A stretch of DNA of 31,639 nucleotides from JACIWB01 sp038818725 (GTDB lineage Archaea; Thermoplasmatota; E2; UBA202; JdFR-43). Below are positions 1 to 8,435 of this stretch, in pieces. A program made the translations under genes and the position numbers. The DNA lies in contig JAWAYL010000009.1 of NCBI GenBank assembly GCA_038818725.1, forward strand, positions 1 to 31,639, in the 5' to 3' direction. A model generated the notes under the pieces. That model searched no databases. It was not told the origin of the DNA and worked only from the letters and a program-made list of their open reading frames with translations. Every line of letters begins with the position of its first letter. The stretch's first letter is position 1.

Positions 1-270
1 AGCACATGAAATATAGAAAGGATTGGTATTTGCAAATCCAGTTTTCTTGCTACCATCTCCTAATTCAAGAATATAATAATACCACTGCTCTTTATTTTCT
101 TCTTTATAATCATTTATTGAAACTTTGAAATGAATTGCTTCTCCAGTATAAGCTTCATTTTGCATTGCTTCAAAAGAAATGGCAAAGCTATTTGAAAAAC
201 TAAAAGAAGGAAGCAATAGAATTAAAACTATAAAAAAGCTAATTATTCCATATTTTATTTTTACCTTCAT
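1..270 (-). CDS. Exported protein, 5' part only (runs off the window)
   Basis: The reading frame starts with ATG at 270 and is open for 90 codons to the window edge, so the C-terminus is missing. Residues 1-30 have a basic start (MKVKIKYG) and a hydrophobic core rich in Ile, Leu and Phe ending in small residues, a clear Sec signal peptide or membrane anchor. The visible mature part is beta-rich in character and continues through residues such as EQWYYILELGDGS, which resembles an extracellular Ig or PKD-like strand pattern, but I recognise no family. An AT-rich TATA-like stretch (about 291-300) lies 20-30 nt before the ATG. Its neighbour is the 3' end of the rRNA operon, read in the same direction. 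The call of an exported protein is firm; the function is unknown. Confidence 0.7.
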   Translation of the reverse strand, partial: MKVKIKYGIISFFIVLILLLPSFSFSNSFAISFEAMQNEAYTGEAIHFKVSINDYKEENKEQWYYYILELGDGSKKTGFANTNPFYISCA

Positions 271-297
271 AATTCAAATTAAATTTTTATTATTTAA

Positions 298-320
298 ATA
301 TTTTCTAAAAAACGGAAAAT
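298..320 (-). terminator. Candidate terminator of the rRNA operon
   Basis: Just past the 3' end of 5S on the minus strand is a T6 tract (plus 307-312) flanked by attttcc and gaaaat, which can form a weak hairpin. Archaeal RNA polymerase terminates at T tracts, so this is the likely end of the rRNA transcript. No other T tract lies between 5S and the next start codon at 270 except AT-rich promoter-like sequence. Confidence 0.4.
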
Positions 321-324
321 AAGA

Positions 325-450
325 GGGCTTGACAGCATATCGCCTTTCCCATGCGCTCGCGCAGCATAGTACCGGGCGATACGCAAAGGGCTTAACTTCC
401 GGGTTCGGGATGGGACCGGGTGTTTCCCCTTTGCTATGGCCGTCAAACCC
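325..450 (-). rRNA. rrf: 5S ribosomal RNA
   Basis: The two ends pair as helix I of 5S: GGGTTTGACGGC at the 5' end (450-439) with GCTGTCAAGCCC at the 3' end (336-325), 12 bp with two G-U pairs. The length of about 126 nt is right for archaea. The interior holds conserved 5S segments (the GGTCCCATCCCGAACCCGG-type loop, read on the minus strand near 400-420). It is the last gene of the operon. Its 5' end falls within one or two nucleotides of the outer 23S processing stem, so there is almost no spacer. Confidence 0.9.
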
Positions 451-451
451 C

Positions 452-483
452 TTGCATACATAGTCTGTTAAGCGAGAGTTGCT
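452..483 (-). other. 3' half of the 23S rRNA processing stem (BHB)
   Basis: Together with 3368-3399 this forms the pre-23S processing stem. A 16-bp outer helix (452-467 with 3384-3399) is followed by a 4-bp central helix (471-474 with 3380-3383, GGCG/CGCU with one G-U pair), flanked on opposite strands by the 3-nt bulges 468-470 and 3377-3379, both UAA. The inner helix is 475-483 with 3368-3376. This is the canonical substrate of the archaeal splicing endonuclease, which releases and circularises pre-23S. Confidence 0.85.
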
Positions 484-3376
484 CGGGCTATTAGTAGCTG
501 CGGGCTGAACGGGTCGTTGCCTTCCCGCTTACACCCCAGCTCTATCAACCGGGTGTTTTACCCGTGCCCTAAAGGTGCCTCGTTTCGGGGTGGGTTTCCC
601 GCTTAGATGCCTTCAGCGGTTATCCCTTACAGCGTAGCTGCCCAGCATGCCCTGTCGGACAGCTGGTAGACCAGAGGCTGCGGACCCCCGTTCCTCTCGT
701 ACCGAGGGGTCCTTCCCCTCAAGCACCTAACACCTCCAGCGCAGAGCAACCGACCTGTCTCGCGACGGTCTAAACCCATCTCACGATCCGCTTTAATGGG
801 CGAACAACCCCACCCTTGGCGGCTGCTGCACCGCCAGGATGCAGAGAGACGACATCGAAGTAGCAAACCTCCGGGTCGATGTGAACTCTTGCCGGAGACG
901 ACCCAGTTATCCCTGGGGTAACTTTTCTGTCATCAATGCCCCCCATAAAGGAGAAGCATTGGTTCGCTAGGCCCTGCTTTCACATCGCGGATTCTTGCGG
1001 GGCAAATCCGCGTCAAGCCAGCTTTTGCCCTTACACTCTCCGGTGGATTTCTGACCCACCTGAGCTGGCCTTTGGGCGCCCCTGATATCATTTCAGGGGC
1101 GTGGCGCCCCACCCAAACTACCCACCTGCCGTTGTCCTTTTGCAAGTTAGAGATGCAACCCCGGAAGGGTAGTGTCTCATTGGCGCCTCCACTTGAGCTA
1201 GCGCCCAAGCTTCGACGGCTCCTACCTACTCTGCACATCCAGAGCCACATCCCAGCGACAGGCTGTAGTAAAGCTCCACAGGGTCTTCGCTTGCTGCTGG
1301 AGGGTACTGGCCTGTGCGCCAGTAAGCCGATTTCGCCGGGCTCCGCCCGGGGACAGCAGGGCTCTCGTTGGACCATTCATGCAAGTCGCCAATTAAGCGA
1401 CAAGGTATTACGCTACCTTAAGAGGGTCAGAGTTACCCCCGCCGTTTACGGGCCCTTCTTCCTCTTGGACGAGGCTTTCAGGTACCCGCACTGGGCAGGT
1501 TTCAGCGGCAATACACACGCTTACGCGCTTGCTGCCGCCTATGTTTTTATTAAACAGTCGGAGCCCCCTAGTCACTGCGACCTGCTCTTGCAAAGAGCAG
1601 GCACCCCTTCTCCCGAAGTTACGGGGCTAGTTTGCCGAGTTCCCTCGGGCGGATAAGTCCGACACGCCTTAGGCTTCTCACCTAGGGGCACCTGTGTCAG
1701 TTCTAGGTACGGATACCATAGACCACGCCATGTACTTTTCACGGGCACCTGGAATCAGCTGAAGCCCCCTCAATTGGGGACCCCATCACATCTTCACCCC
1801 CTTCTCGCCATTACGGCACTCCAGGGGCTTCGATGCTTGGATAGTGCGACGGCACCACTCAGCCTATCCAGATGCTTCATACATGGAGTATAGTCTATGG
1901 TAGCGCAGGAATATTAACCTGCTTCCCTTTCGAGCTACTCCAGTTAGGGTAGCCCTTAGGACCGGCTAACCCACGGCTGACGAACATTGCCGTGGAACCC
2001 GGGCCCCTTCGGCGGTCGGGATTCTCACCCGACTTTGCTGCTACTTTCGCCAGGATTCTCGACGGTGCACGGTCCACTGGAGCTCACACCCCAGCTTCTG
2101 CCCATACACCGCGCCCTCCTACCCACTCATCGTGCTTACGTATCGGTGACTGGCTTGAGCCCCGTCCATTTTCGGAGCCCACACCCTCGACTGGTGAGCT
2201 GTTACGCACTCTTTAAAGGATGGCTGCTTCTAAGCCTACCTCCCAGCTGTTTTAGGGTGTGGACCACCTTTGCATCGCACTTAGCCAGTACTTAGGGACC
2301 TTAACGTAAGGCTGGGTTCATTCCCTTTCGGACACCAAGCTTACCCCAGGCGCCCGAACTCCCCGGGTCTACAGCGGTGACGCATTCGGAGTTTGACAGG
2401 GTGCCGAAGAGTTTCCTCCTCTAAACACCCAATCAGTGCTCTACCGCGCCACCTACCTCGCCGGAGGACTTCCTGCGGGAAGCTTCGGAGGGAACCAGCT
2501 ATCTCCGGTTTAGATTGGCCTTTCACCCCTATACGCGGCTCATCCGAGCGATTTGCACGTCAGCACCGGTTCGGTCCTCCACCTCCCATTAAGGAGGCTT
2601 CAACCTGGCCGCGCATAGATCAACCGGTTTCGGGTCTTCTGACGATGACTCAAGGCAAGCATACCTCGCCCCTCGTGCCATAAGACACTGCGGGCTTTCG
2701 CTTTCGCTACGGCTCCAGTATTACTACTTTAACCTCGCCATCGCCAGAAACTCCCTGGCCCGTTTTTCGGAACGTATAGCAGGACGCTGAGCATAAAGCT
2801 CTTTCACGCCCTACCTGCCTGTAACCATCTGGTTTCAGGCTCTTTTCACCTCCCTCTTCGGGGTACTTTTCAGCGTTTGCTCACGCTACTAATTCGCTAT
2901 CGGTCTCGGGATGTATTTAGGGTTGGGAGTTTATGCCTCCCATATTCACGCGCGATATCCAACGCGCGCTACTCTGGAACTCCTGGACTCTCCCTCCTGG
3001 CTTACTTCTACGGGACTATCACCCTCTAAGGTGTGGCATTCCAGCCAACTTCGAATTCACCATTTGGGAGTACCAGGGTCCAAACTCCACATCTCCTCTG
3101 CTTTTCAACAGAGGATTCGGTTTGCCCTGTGCTGCTTTCGGTCGCCCTTACTCACAGCATCGCTATTGCTTTCTTTTCCTGCGGGTACTAAGATGTTTCA
3201 ATTCCCCGCGTTCCCGATTGCCAAGCAACCGCTATGGGTTTACCATAGCAGGAAGTCCCATTCGGGGATCTCCGGATCAAAGGCTCCTTGCGCCTACCCG
3301 GAGCTTATCGCAGCTTGGCACGCCCTTCATCGGCTCCCGAGCCAAGCCATCCACCAGATGGCGTAGCAGCAACTCT
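475..3376 (-). rRNA. rrl: 23S ribosomal RNA
   Basis: Minus-strand sequence with universally conserved 23S segments, for example the 5' end reading TACGCCATCTGGTGGATGGC (near 3366-3347) and peptidyl-transferase-region sequence around 860-960. The length of about 2,900 nt leaves no room for a large intron. The exact ends are set here by the inner helix that joins 5' and 3' ends inside the BHB processing stem, so they are accurate to a few nucleotides. All open frames inside it are by-products of rRNA sequence. Confidence 0.95.
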
Positions 3377-3399
3377 TTACGCCCAGACTATGTATGCAA
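3368..3399 (-). other. 5' half of the 23S rRNA processing stem (BHB)
   Basis: This strand carries the outer helix (3384-3399), central helix (3380-3383), bulge UAA (3377-3379) and inner helix (3368-3376). It pairs with 452-483 as described there. Cleavage by the splicing endonuclease is expected inside the two bulges. Confidence 0.85.
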
Positions 3400-3401
3400 T
3401 C

Positions 3402-3456
3402 TCATCGAGCCTAAGCTCTCGATTCTTACCAACTGATTTCCGGAGAAACCAGTTGG
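3402..3456 (-). other. Spacer hairpins between tRNA-Ala and 23S
   Basis: Two inverted repeats lie in the 60-nt spacer. Arms ccaactg and cagttgg (3429-3435 with 3450-3456, extended inward by TTTC/GAAA) make an 11-bp hairpin, and arms atcgag and ctcgat near 3404-3423 make a smaller one. They probably fold the transcript between the tRNA and the 23S processing stem; no coding potential is seen. Confidence 0.5.
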
Positions 3457-3462
3457 CGAAAA

Positions 3463-3551
3463 TGGACCGGGTGGGATATTCTGCATGCATGCTTTTGAAC
3501 CCACGACCTCCTGCTTGCAAAGCAGGCGATCTTCCACTGATCTACCGGCCC
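3463..3551 (-). tRNA. tRNA-Ala(UGC) with a 17-nt insertion in the T-loop
   Basis: On the minus strand from 3551: acceptor GGGCCGG, D-arm GATC...GATC, anticodon stem CCTGC/GCAGG with loop TTTGCAA (anticodon UGC, Ala), T-stem GTGGG/CCCAC, acceptor CCGGTCC, discriminator A73. No CCA is encoded. All stems are intact, but the T-loop is 24 nt (3476-3499) instead of 7. Removing 17 nt, for example 3478-3494, restores TTCAAAT and a standard 72-nt body. The extra piece contains the palindrome GCATGCATGC (3483-3492). TTC at the loop start can pair with GAA before the final TAT, giving a relaxed BHB-like structure. The gene sits in the 16S-23S spacer, its usual place in many euryarchaea. The tRNA identity is firm; the intron reading is inference. 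Confidence 0.93.
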
Positions 3552-3560
3552 CTTTCACGA

Positions 3561-3590
3561 AACATTAGCCAATTAAGCGCTCGATGAAAA
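3561..3590 (-). other. 3' half of the 16S rRNA processing stem (BHB)
   Basis: Outer helix 3561-3571 pairs with 5098-5108 (11 bp), central helix 3575-3578 with 5094-5097 (4 bp, AAGU/GCUU), inner helix 3579-3590 with 5079-5090 (12 bp). The 3-nt bulges are 3572-3574 and 5091-5093, on opposite strands. This is an exact BHB substrate for the archaeal splicing endonuclease. Confidence 0.85.
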
Positions 3591-3593
3591 TTA

Positions 3594-5065
<1,472 letters not shown>

Positions 5066-5078
5066 GTTGGCAAGGCTT

Positions 5079-5108
5079 TTTTCATCGAGCTTTACTTTGG
5101 CTAATGTT
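5079..5108 (-). other. 5' half of the 16S rRNA processing stem (BHB)
   Basis: Inner helix 5079-5090, bulge AAA (5091-5093 on the minus strand), central helix 5094-5097 and outer helix 5098-5108. It pairs with 3561-3590 as described there. Confidence 0.85.
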
Positions 5109-5120
5109 TCTATATCAGAT

Positions 5121-5229
5121 TCAAGATAACCTACCCTACTACGGGTAGTTTTCTTGAACCCTCATCAATTTAGACCCAAACGGAATTTACCCCTTCACAA
5201 ATCAGGGGTCTGGCCGGGTGTTTGGGTCT
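5121..5229 (-). other. Structured leader of the rRNA transcript
   Basis: Two strong inverted repeats lie between the promoter and the 16S processing stem. 5172-5181 pairs with 5220-5229 (10 bp), enclosing a 6-bp hairpin (5189-5194 with 5204-5209). 5121-5136 pairs with 5143-5157 (about 15 bp with one bulge). The first hairpin begins almost exactly at the expected transcription start. The function is unknown; protection of the 5' end or an antitermination-type role is inference. Confidence 0.55.
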
Positions 5230-5249
5230 CTAACCAATAATAAAAAAGG

Positions 5250-5270
5250 GATTTATAAAAATTTTGGTCA
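5250..5270 (-). promoter_or_regulatory. rRNA operon promoter
   Basis: The minus strand shows TTTTATAAAT (complement of about 5251-5260), a strong archaeal TATA box, preceded by an A-rich CCAAAA element like a BRE. The predicted start is about 25 nt on, near 5230, where the leader hairpin begins. Confidence 0.7.
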
Positions 5271-5338
5271 AGATGGTGTCAGGCGCACGTAGGTTGCATA
5301 TTTCCCATCTGATATTCCATGAAATTTCCCATTTTCAT

Positions 5339-6101
5339 TTATTTCCATATCTCTGAATGACAGAAATTCCATTTGAATCTATTAGCCTTTTGTTTCCTAG
5401 TGCTTCGCTGAACAATTAGTGAAAGGTTCTTCTTTTCACTAATTTGTGGGAAAAGAAGATTAATTTTACAAACTGTCTTTGTTTTAGTTGTTTCTCCAAA
5501 TATTCTTTTAACTCCTGATAAGAATATCTCTGCAGCCCATCTTTGTCCATATTTGTATTTATCCAATCTTTTTACTTTCTCTAAACATTTAGCCCTTGCA
5601 GGAGACCCTCTTGCCTTAGTAGAGGCGTTTTTCCTTATTTTTATCACACAGGCTCTATTTCTTCGCTATTCAAATAATTAAAATTCTCTCTCATATCACA
5701 GGCTCCATCTCCATAAACCCTCTTTATCTTCTTATTTCCAATGTTCTTTTTTGCTTTCTTTACTAAGGGTTTCAACATTTTTCCATCCTTCATCTGTTAT
5801 TTCTATAGCGAGTAATTTCTTTGTTTTTACATCCACAGCGATATGCACTTTAATCCATCCTTTCATTCCAGAAGAATCGAGCGATTATTACATCCTCAAA
5901 TCAATATTCATCTTTTGCAATCTTTTGCATATGGTGGAATAGTCTGCTGCCTTTAATTTTGGAATATATTCAGATAACTTCCTTAAAAATCCTTCCATCT
6001 GACGAAATGGAAGAAAAGCGACATGAACAAAGGCAAGAAATGTAAAATTCTCCTCTTCTTACCAACTGTTCATTATATTCCTTCCAATTTCTTTCTCGCA
6101 T
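5339..6101 (-). pseudogene. Decayed IS5-like DDE transposase
   Basis: Reading the minus strand, transposase pieces appear in order but in different frames. They are MRERNWKEYNEQLVRRGEF from the ATG at 6101, DSSGMKGWIKVHIAVDVKT (about 5880-5825, containing a catalytic-type Asp), KKIKRVYGDGACDMRENFN (about 5730-5675, a second Asp), and an intact tail from 5647 to the stop at 5339 with STKARGSPARAK and YGQRWAAEIFLSGVKRIFGE (the Glu region of the DDE triad). Frameshifts occur near 5795 and 5643, and stops near 5885 and 5975. This matches the layout of IS4/IS5-superfamily transposases common in archaea. I found no convincing terminal inverted repeats, so the element edges are open. It sits directly upstream of the rRNA promoter. 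Confidence 0.8.
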
Positions 6102-6182
6102 TTTTATCCCCTACCTGAGAGGAATTATGCAAGAAAATAAAAAATTTTATGATTTATTCAACAAAGCACCTCGGATAAAAAA

Positions 6183-6227
6183 ATTTATATATTTCCAAAC
6201 TAATATATTTCAAAAAAATTTGAAATA
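6183..6227 (+). promoter_or_regulatory. TATA box and candidate ArsR operator
   Basis: TATA box atttatatat (6183-6192) lies about 40 nt before the permease ATG at 6230. A perfect inverted repeat with 9-bp arms, tatttcaaa (6206-6214) and tttgaaata (6219-6227), covers the predicted transcription start. A third half-site-like copy, atatttccaaa, overlaps the TATA box at about 6188-6198. This geometry suits steric repression by the ArsR-family protein encoded second in the operon. Confidence 0.6.
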
Positions 6228-6229
6228 CT

Positions 6230-7306
6230 ATGTTATATGAAATATTAAAAGCTGGAATAAATGCGGTTGCGAGCTATCTTTCAGAACATGTATTAACATG
6301 CCTTGTTCCTGCTTTTTTCATCGCTGGAGCGATTGCAGCATTTATATCAAAAGAAAGTGTTTTGAAATATTTTGGTAAAAAAACAAAAAAGTATTTATCA
6401 TATTCTGTTGCATCAGTTTCTGGAGCTATATTAGCTGTTTGCAGTTGCACTATTTTGCCAATTTTTTCTGGGATATATAAAAAAGGAGGGGGGATTGGCC
6501 CAGCGGTTGCATTTCTTTATTCTGGTCCAGCAATAAATGTTCTTGCAATAGTTTTAACCGCCCGCATTCTTGGTCTTACCATAGGAATCGCTAGAGCTAT
6601 TTCTGCAATTTCGATGGCAATATTAATCGGGCTTATTATGGCAACTATTTTTAGAAAGCAAGATGAAGAAAATTTAAACAACCAGATTGAATTTAAAAAA
6701 AATGAAAAGAAAAAATGGGATAAAATTTTTGTTTTTATATCTCTTGTTTTAGTTTTAGTTATAGCAACATTGCCTCTAAATTGGAATATAAAATTTCCGT
6801 TTATATATTTGCTAACAATTTTAATTTCATATACCCTTATTTTTTACTATGAAAAAGAGGAAATTAAAAATTGGGGATATGAAACATGGTGGCTTTTTAA
6901 GAAAATTTTTCCTGTATTGGTTGGAGGCGTATTTATAGTTGGGATAATAGGAGGAATAGCTTCTCAATATACTGGGCATAGTCCAGATATTGCAGTTGGT
7001 GCTATGGTAAAAAATTATATAGGAGGAAATAACATATCAAGCTGTTTTATTGCATCAATAATAGGGGCTTTGCTGTATATGCCCACACTTCTCGAAGTTC
7101 CTGTTGTAAATGATTTATTTGGATACAGCTCTGGCTTAATGGGTAATGGGCCAGCTCTTGCTCTGCTTCTTGCTGGACCATCTGTAAGCCTGCCGAGCAT
7201 GGTTGTGCTTTCGCGAATTATTGGGATAAAAAAGACTGCTGTTTATATTTTTCTTGTTGTGATTTTATCTACTTTAATAGGATATATATTCGGGGTGGTA
7301 GCATGA
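6230..7306 (+). CDS. ArsP/DUF318-type permease
   Basis: A 358-residue polytopic membrane protein with about eight to ten hydrophobic helices in two homologous halves separated by a charged loop (about 143-162). The family signature is visible twice: CSCTILPIFSGIYKKGGG followed by FLYSGPAINVLA (about 81-110), and the second-half PTLLEVPVVND with LLLAGPSVSLPS. The family (COG0701, YraQ/ArsP) includes exporters of trivalent organoarsenicals and permeases often found beside redox proteins. The CSC cysteines at the membrane are likely ligand-binding. It is first in a plus-strand operon; its stop overlaps the next start (ATGA at 7303). An exporter of arsenic or another thiophilic metalloid is the best reading; the substrate is inference. 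Confidence 0.85.
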   Translation: MLYEILKAGINAVASYLSEHVLTCLVPAFFIAGAIAAFISKESVLKYFGKKTKKYLSYSVASVSGAILAVCSCTILPIFSGIYKKGGGIGPAVAFLYSGPAINVLAIVLTARILGLTIGIARAISAISMAILIGLIMATIFRKQDEENLNNQIEFKKNEKKKWDKIFVFISLVLVLVIATLPLNWNIKFPFIYLLTILISYTLIFYYEKEEIKNWGYETWWLFKKIFPVLVGGVFIVGIIGGIASQYTGHSPDIAVGAMVKNYIGGNNISSCFIASIIGALLYMPTLLEVPVVNDLFGYSSGLMGNGPALALLLAGPSVSLPSMVVLSRIIGIKKTAVYIFLVVILSTLIGYIFGVVA

Positions 7307-7665
7307 TTGAGATTCCTGAAAAAATTAGGAAAGAAGTCGATGAGAAAGGTGGGTTTGAAAAAATAGTTTCAATGGTCGAAAGAAAAAGTAATAAGAGATT
7401 TGTTGATTTTATAAAAACAATAGCTGATGAAAAGAGACTGAAAATAATTTATGCTTTAAGTGTGCAGAGAATGTGTGTTTGCATGCTTGCTGAATTGATT
7501 AGCTGCCCATATTCAAAATGCTCCTATCATATTTCAAAATTAAAAAAAGAAGGAATCATTAAATCAAAAAATATTGGAAATTATATTATTTATTCCTTAA
7601 CAGGAAAAGGTAAAAAAGTTCTGAAATTTATTGAAAAAATTAAAGAGGTGAAAAATGAAAATTGA
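7303..7665 (+). CDS. ArsR-family metal(loid)-responsive repressor
   Basis: 120 residues. A winged helix-turn-helix covers about 33-105. The alpha3 region reads QRMCVCMLAELISCPYSKCS: Cys58 and Cys60 reproduce the CVC-type inducer site of ArsR proteins, and Cys68 and Cys73 in the recognition-helix region add further thiols. Binding of As(III), Sb(III) or a soft metal by these thiols would release DNA in this family. It is translationally coupled to the permease by a 4-nt overlap and overlaps the downstream thioredoxin start by 11 nt. The inverted repeat before the operon is its likely target. Confidence 0.88.
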   Translation: MIEIPEKIRKEVDEKGGFEKIVSMVERKSNKRFVDFIKTIADEKRLKIIYALSVQRMCVCMLAELISCPYSKCSYHISKLKKEGIIKSKNIGNYIIYSLTGKGKKVLKFIEKIKEVKNEN

Positions 7666-7891
7666 AATATTTGGCACAGGTTGTGCAAAATGCAAATTGC
7701 TGGAGAAAAGATTAAGAGAAGTAATAGAAGAGATGAAGAGAGAGGATATAGAAATCGTAAAGGTAGAAAATATCGAAGAGATAATAGCACGAGGCATAAT
7801 GGCGACGCCAGCAATAGCAATAGATGGAGAAATAAAAATTTCTGGAAGGGTAGCAAGCAAGGAAGAAATAAAGGAAATGATAGGACGCTGA
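7655..7891 (+). CDS. Small redox-active thioredoxin-fold protein
   Basis: 78 residues. The N-terminal MKIEIFGTGCAKCKLLEKR gives a CAKC active site (Cys10, Cys13), and the cis-Pro loop is in MATPAIAIDGEI. Size and sequence fit the mini-thioredoxin/glutaredoxin-like group (TM0996/MTH895 type) that commonly travels with DUF318 permeases. It probably reduces or relays the thiols of the permease or of the neighbouring DGC protein in the cytoplasm. The start at 7655 overlaps arsR and needs no other start codon. Confidence 0.85.
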   Translation: MKIEIFGTGCAKCKLLEKRLREVIEEMKREDIEIVKVENIEEIIARGIMATPAIAIDGEIKISGRVASKEEIKEMIGR

Positions 7892-7906
7892 AAAAGAGTA
7901 ATAAAA

Positions 7907-8296
7907 ATGAAAGGAAAAATAATAGTATATGCATGTTTTGGAGGTTTTTCAAATACTGGGATAACAACAGCAATAGCGAGTATGGAAGCAGTTAAGCAGG
8001 AAGGGGCTGATAAAGTATCCATAGGGTGTCTCGCTGCAGTTCCAAATGAAATAGAAAGTGTAAAGGAAAAAAATGATGCATCAGTTAAAATAATTACTGT
8101 GGATGGTTGCCCCGCTGAATGTGCAAGAAAAATTCTTGAAAAGGCAGGCTATAAGGTGGAGAGTATCGTGCTTACGAGAGATATAGGAATGAAAAAGAAA
8201 TCTTTATATGAGGAAAATAAATTAGAGGGTGTAGTTGATAAAAATGATATTGAAAGAGCAAAAGAAATTATTATTAGAAAAATAAAAGAGGAATAG
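7907..8296 (+). CDS. DGC-domain putative zinc-binding protein
   Basis: 129 residues. Family landmarks are CFGGFSNTG (Cys10), IGCLAAVP (Cys41) and DGCPAECARKILEKAG (Cys68, Cys72), the conserved cysteines of the DGC domain (PF08859). The biochemical function of this family is not established; metal binding is assumed from the cysteines. Its place 15 nt after a CAKC thioredoxin and in one operon with an ArsP-like permease argues for a soft-metal or metalloid-handling role. Confidence 0.82.
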   Translation: MKGKIIVYACFGGFSNTGITTAIASMEAVKQEGADKVSIGCLAAVPNEIESVKEKNDASVKIITVDGCPAECARKILEKAGYKVESIVLTRDIGMKKKSLYEENKLEGVVDKNDIERAKEIIIRKIKEE

Positions 8297-8297
8297 G

Positions 8298-8435
8298 ATG
8301 AAATGTGATTCATGTGGGAAAGAAATAGAAGATAAGGATGCAAAATATCTTAGCTATAGAGCTTGTTGCTCTGTTAGAAGAATTCCTCTTTGCAAGGATT
8401 GCTGGAATAAAATAATGGCAGTAGATAAGATATAA
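8298..8435 (+). CDS. 45-aa zinc-ribbon-like protein
   Basis: ATG at 8298, one nucleotide after the DGC stop, to TAA at 8433-8435. The product reads MKCDSCGKEIEDKDAKYLSY then RACCSVRRIPLCKDCWNKIM. It has CxxC (Cys3, Cys6), CC (Cys23, Cys24) and CxxC (Cys32, Cys35), so six cysteines in 45 residues, well placed to bind one zinc ion or another soft metal. I do not recognise a named family. It closes the operon and its stop abuts the stop of the convergent gene at 8436. The cysteine pattern and tight spacing make a real gene likely. Confidence 0.65.
   Translation: MKCDSCGKEIEDKDAKYLSYRACCSVRRIPLCKDCWNKIMAVDKI

Noticed and set aside
5274..6125. Terminal inverted repeats of the first IS element
   Set aside because: Candidate matches near 5285 and 6111 share only a few bases and do not form a convincing pair.
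7590..8022. Long minus-strand frames opposite the thioredoxin and DGC genes
   Set aside because: They are low-complexity Leu/Phe/Ser readings antisense to well-supported cysteine-motif genes.
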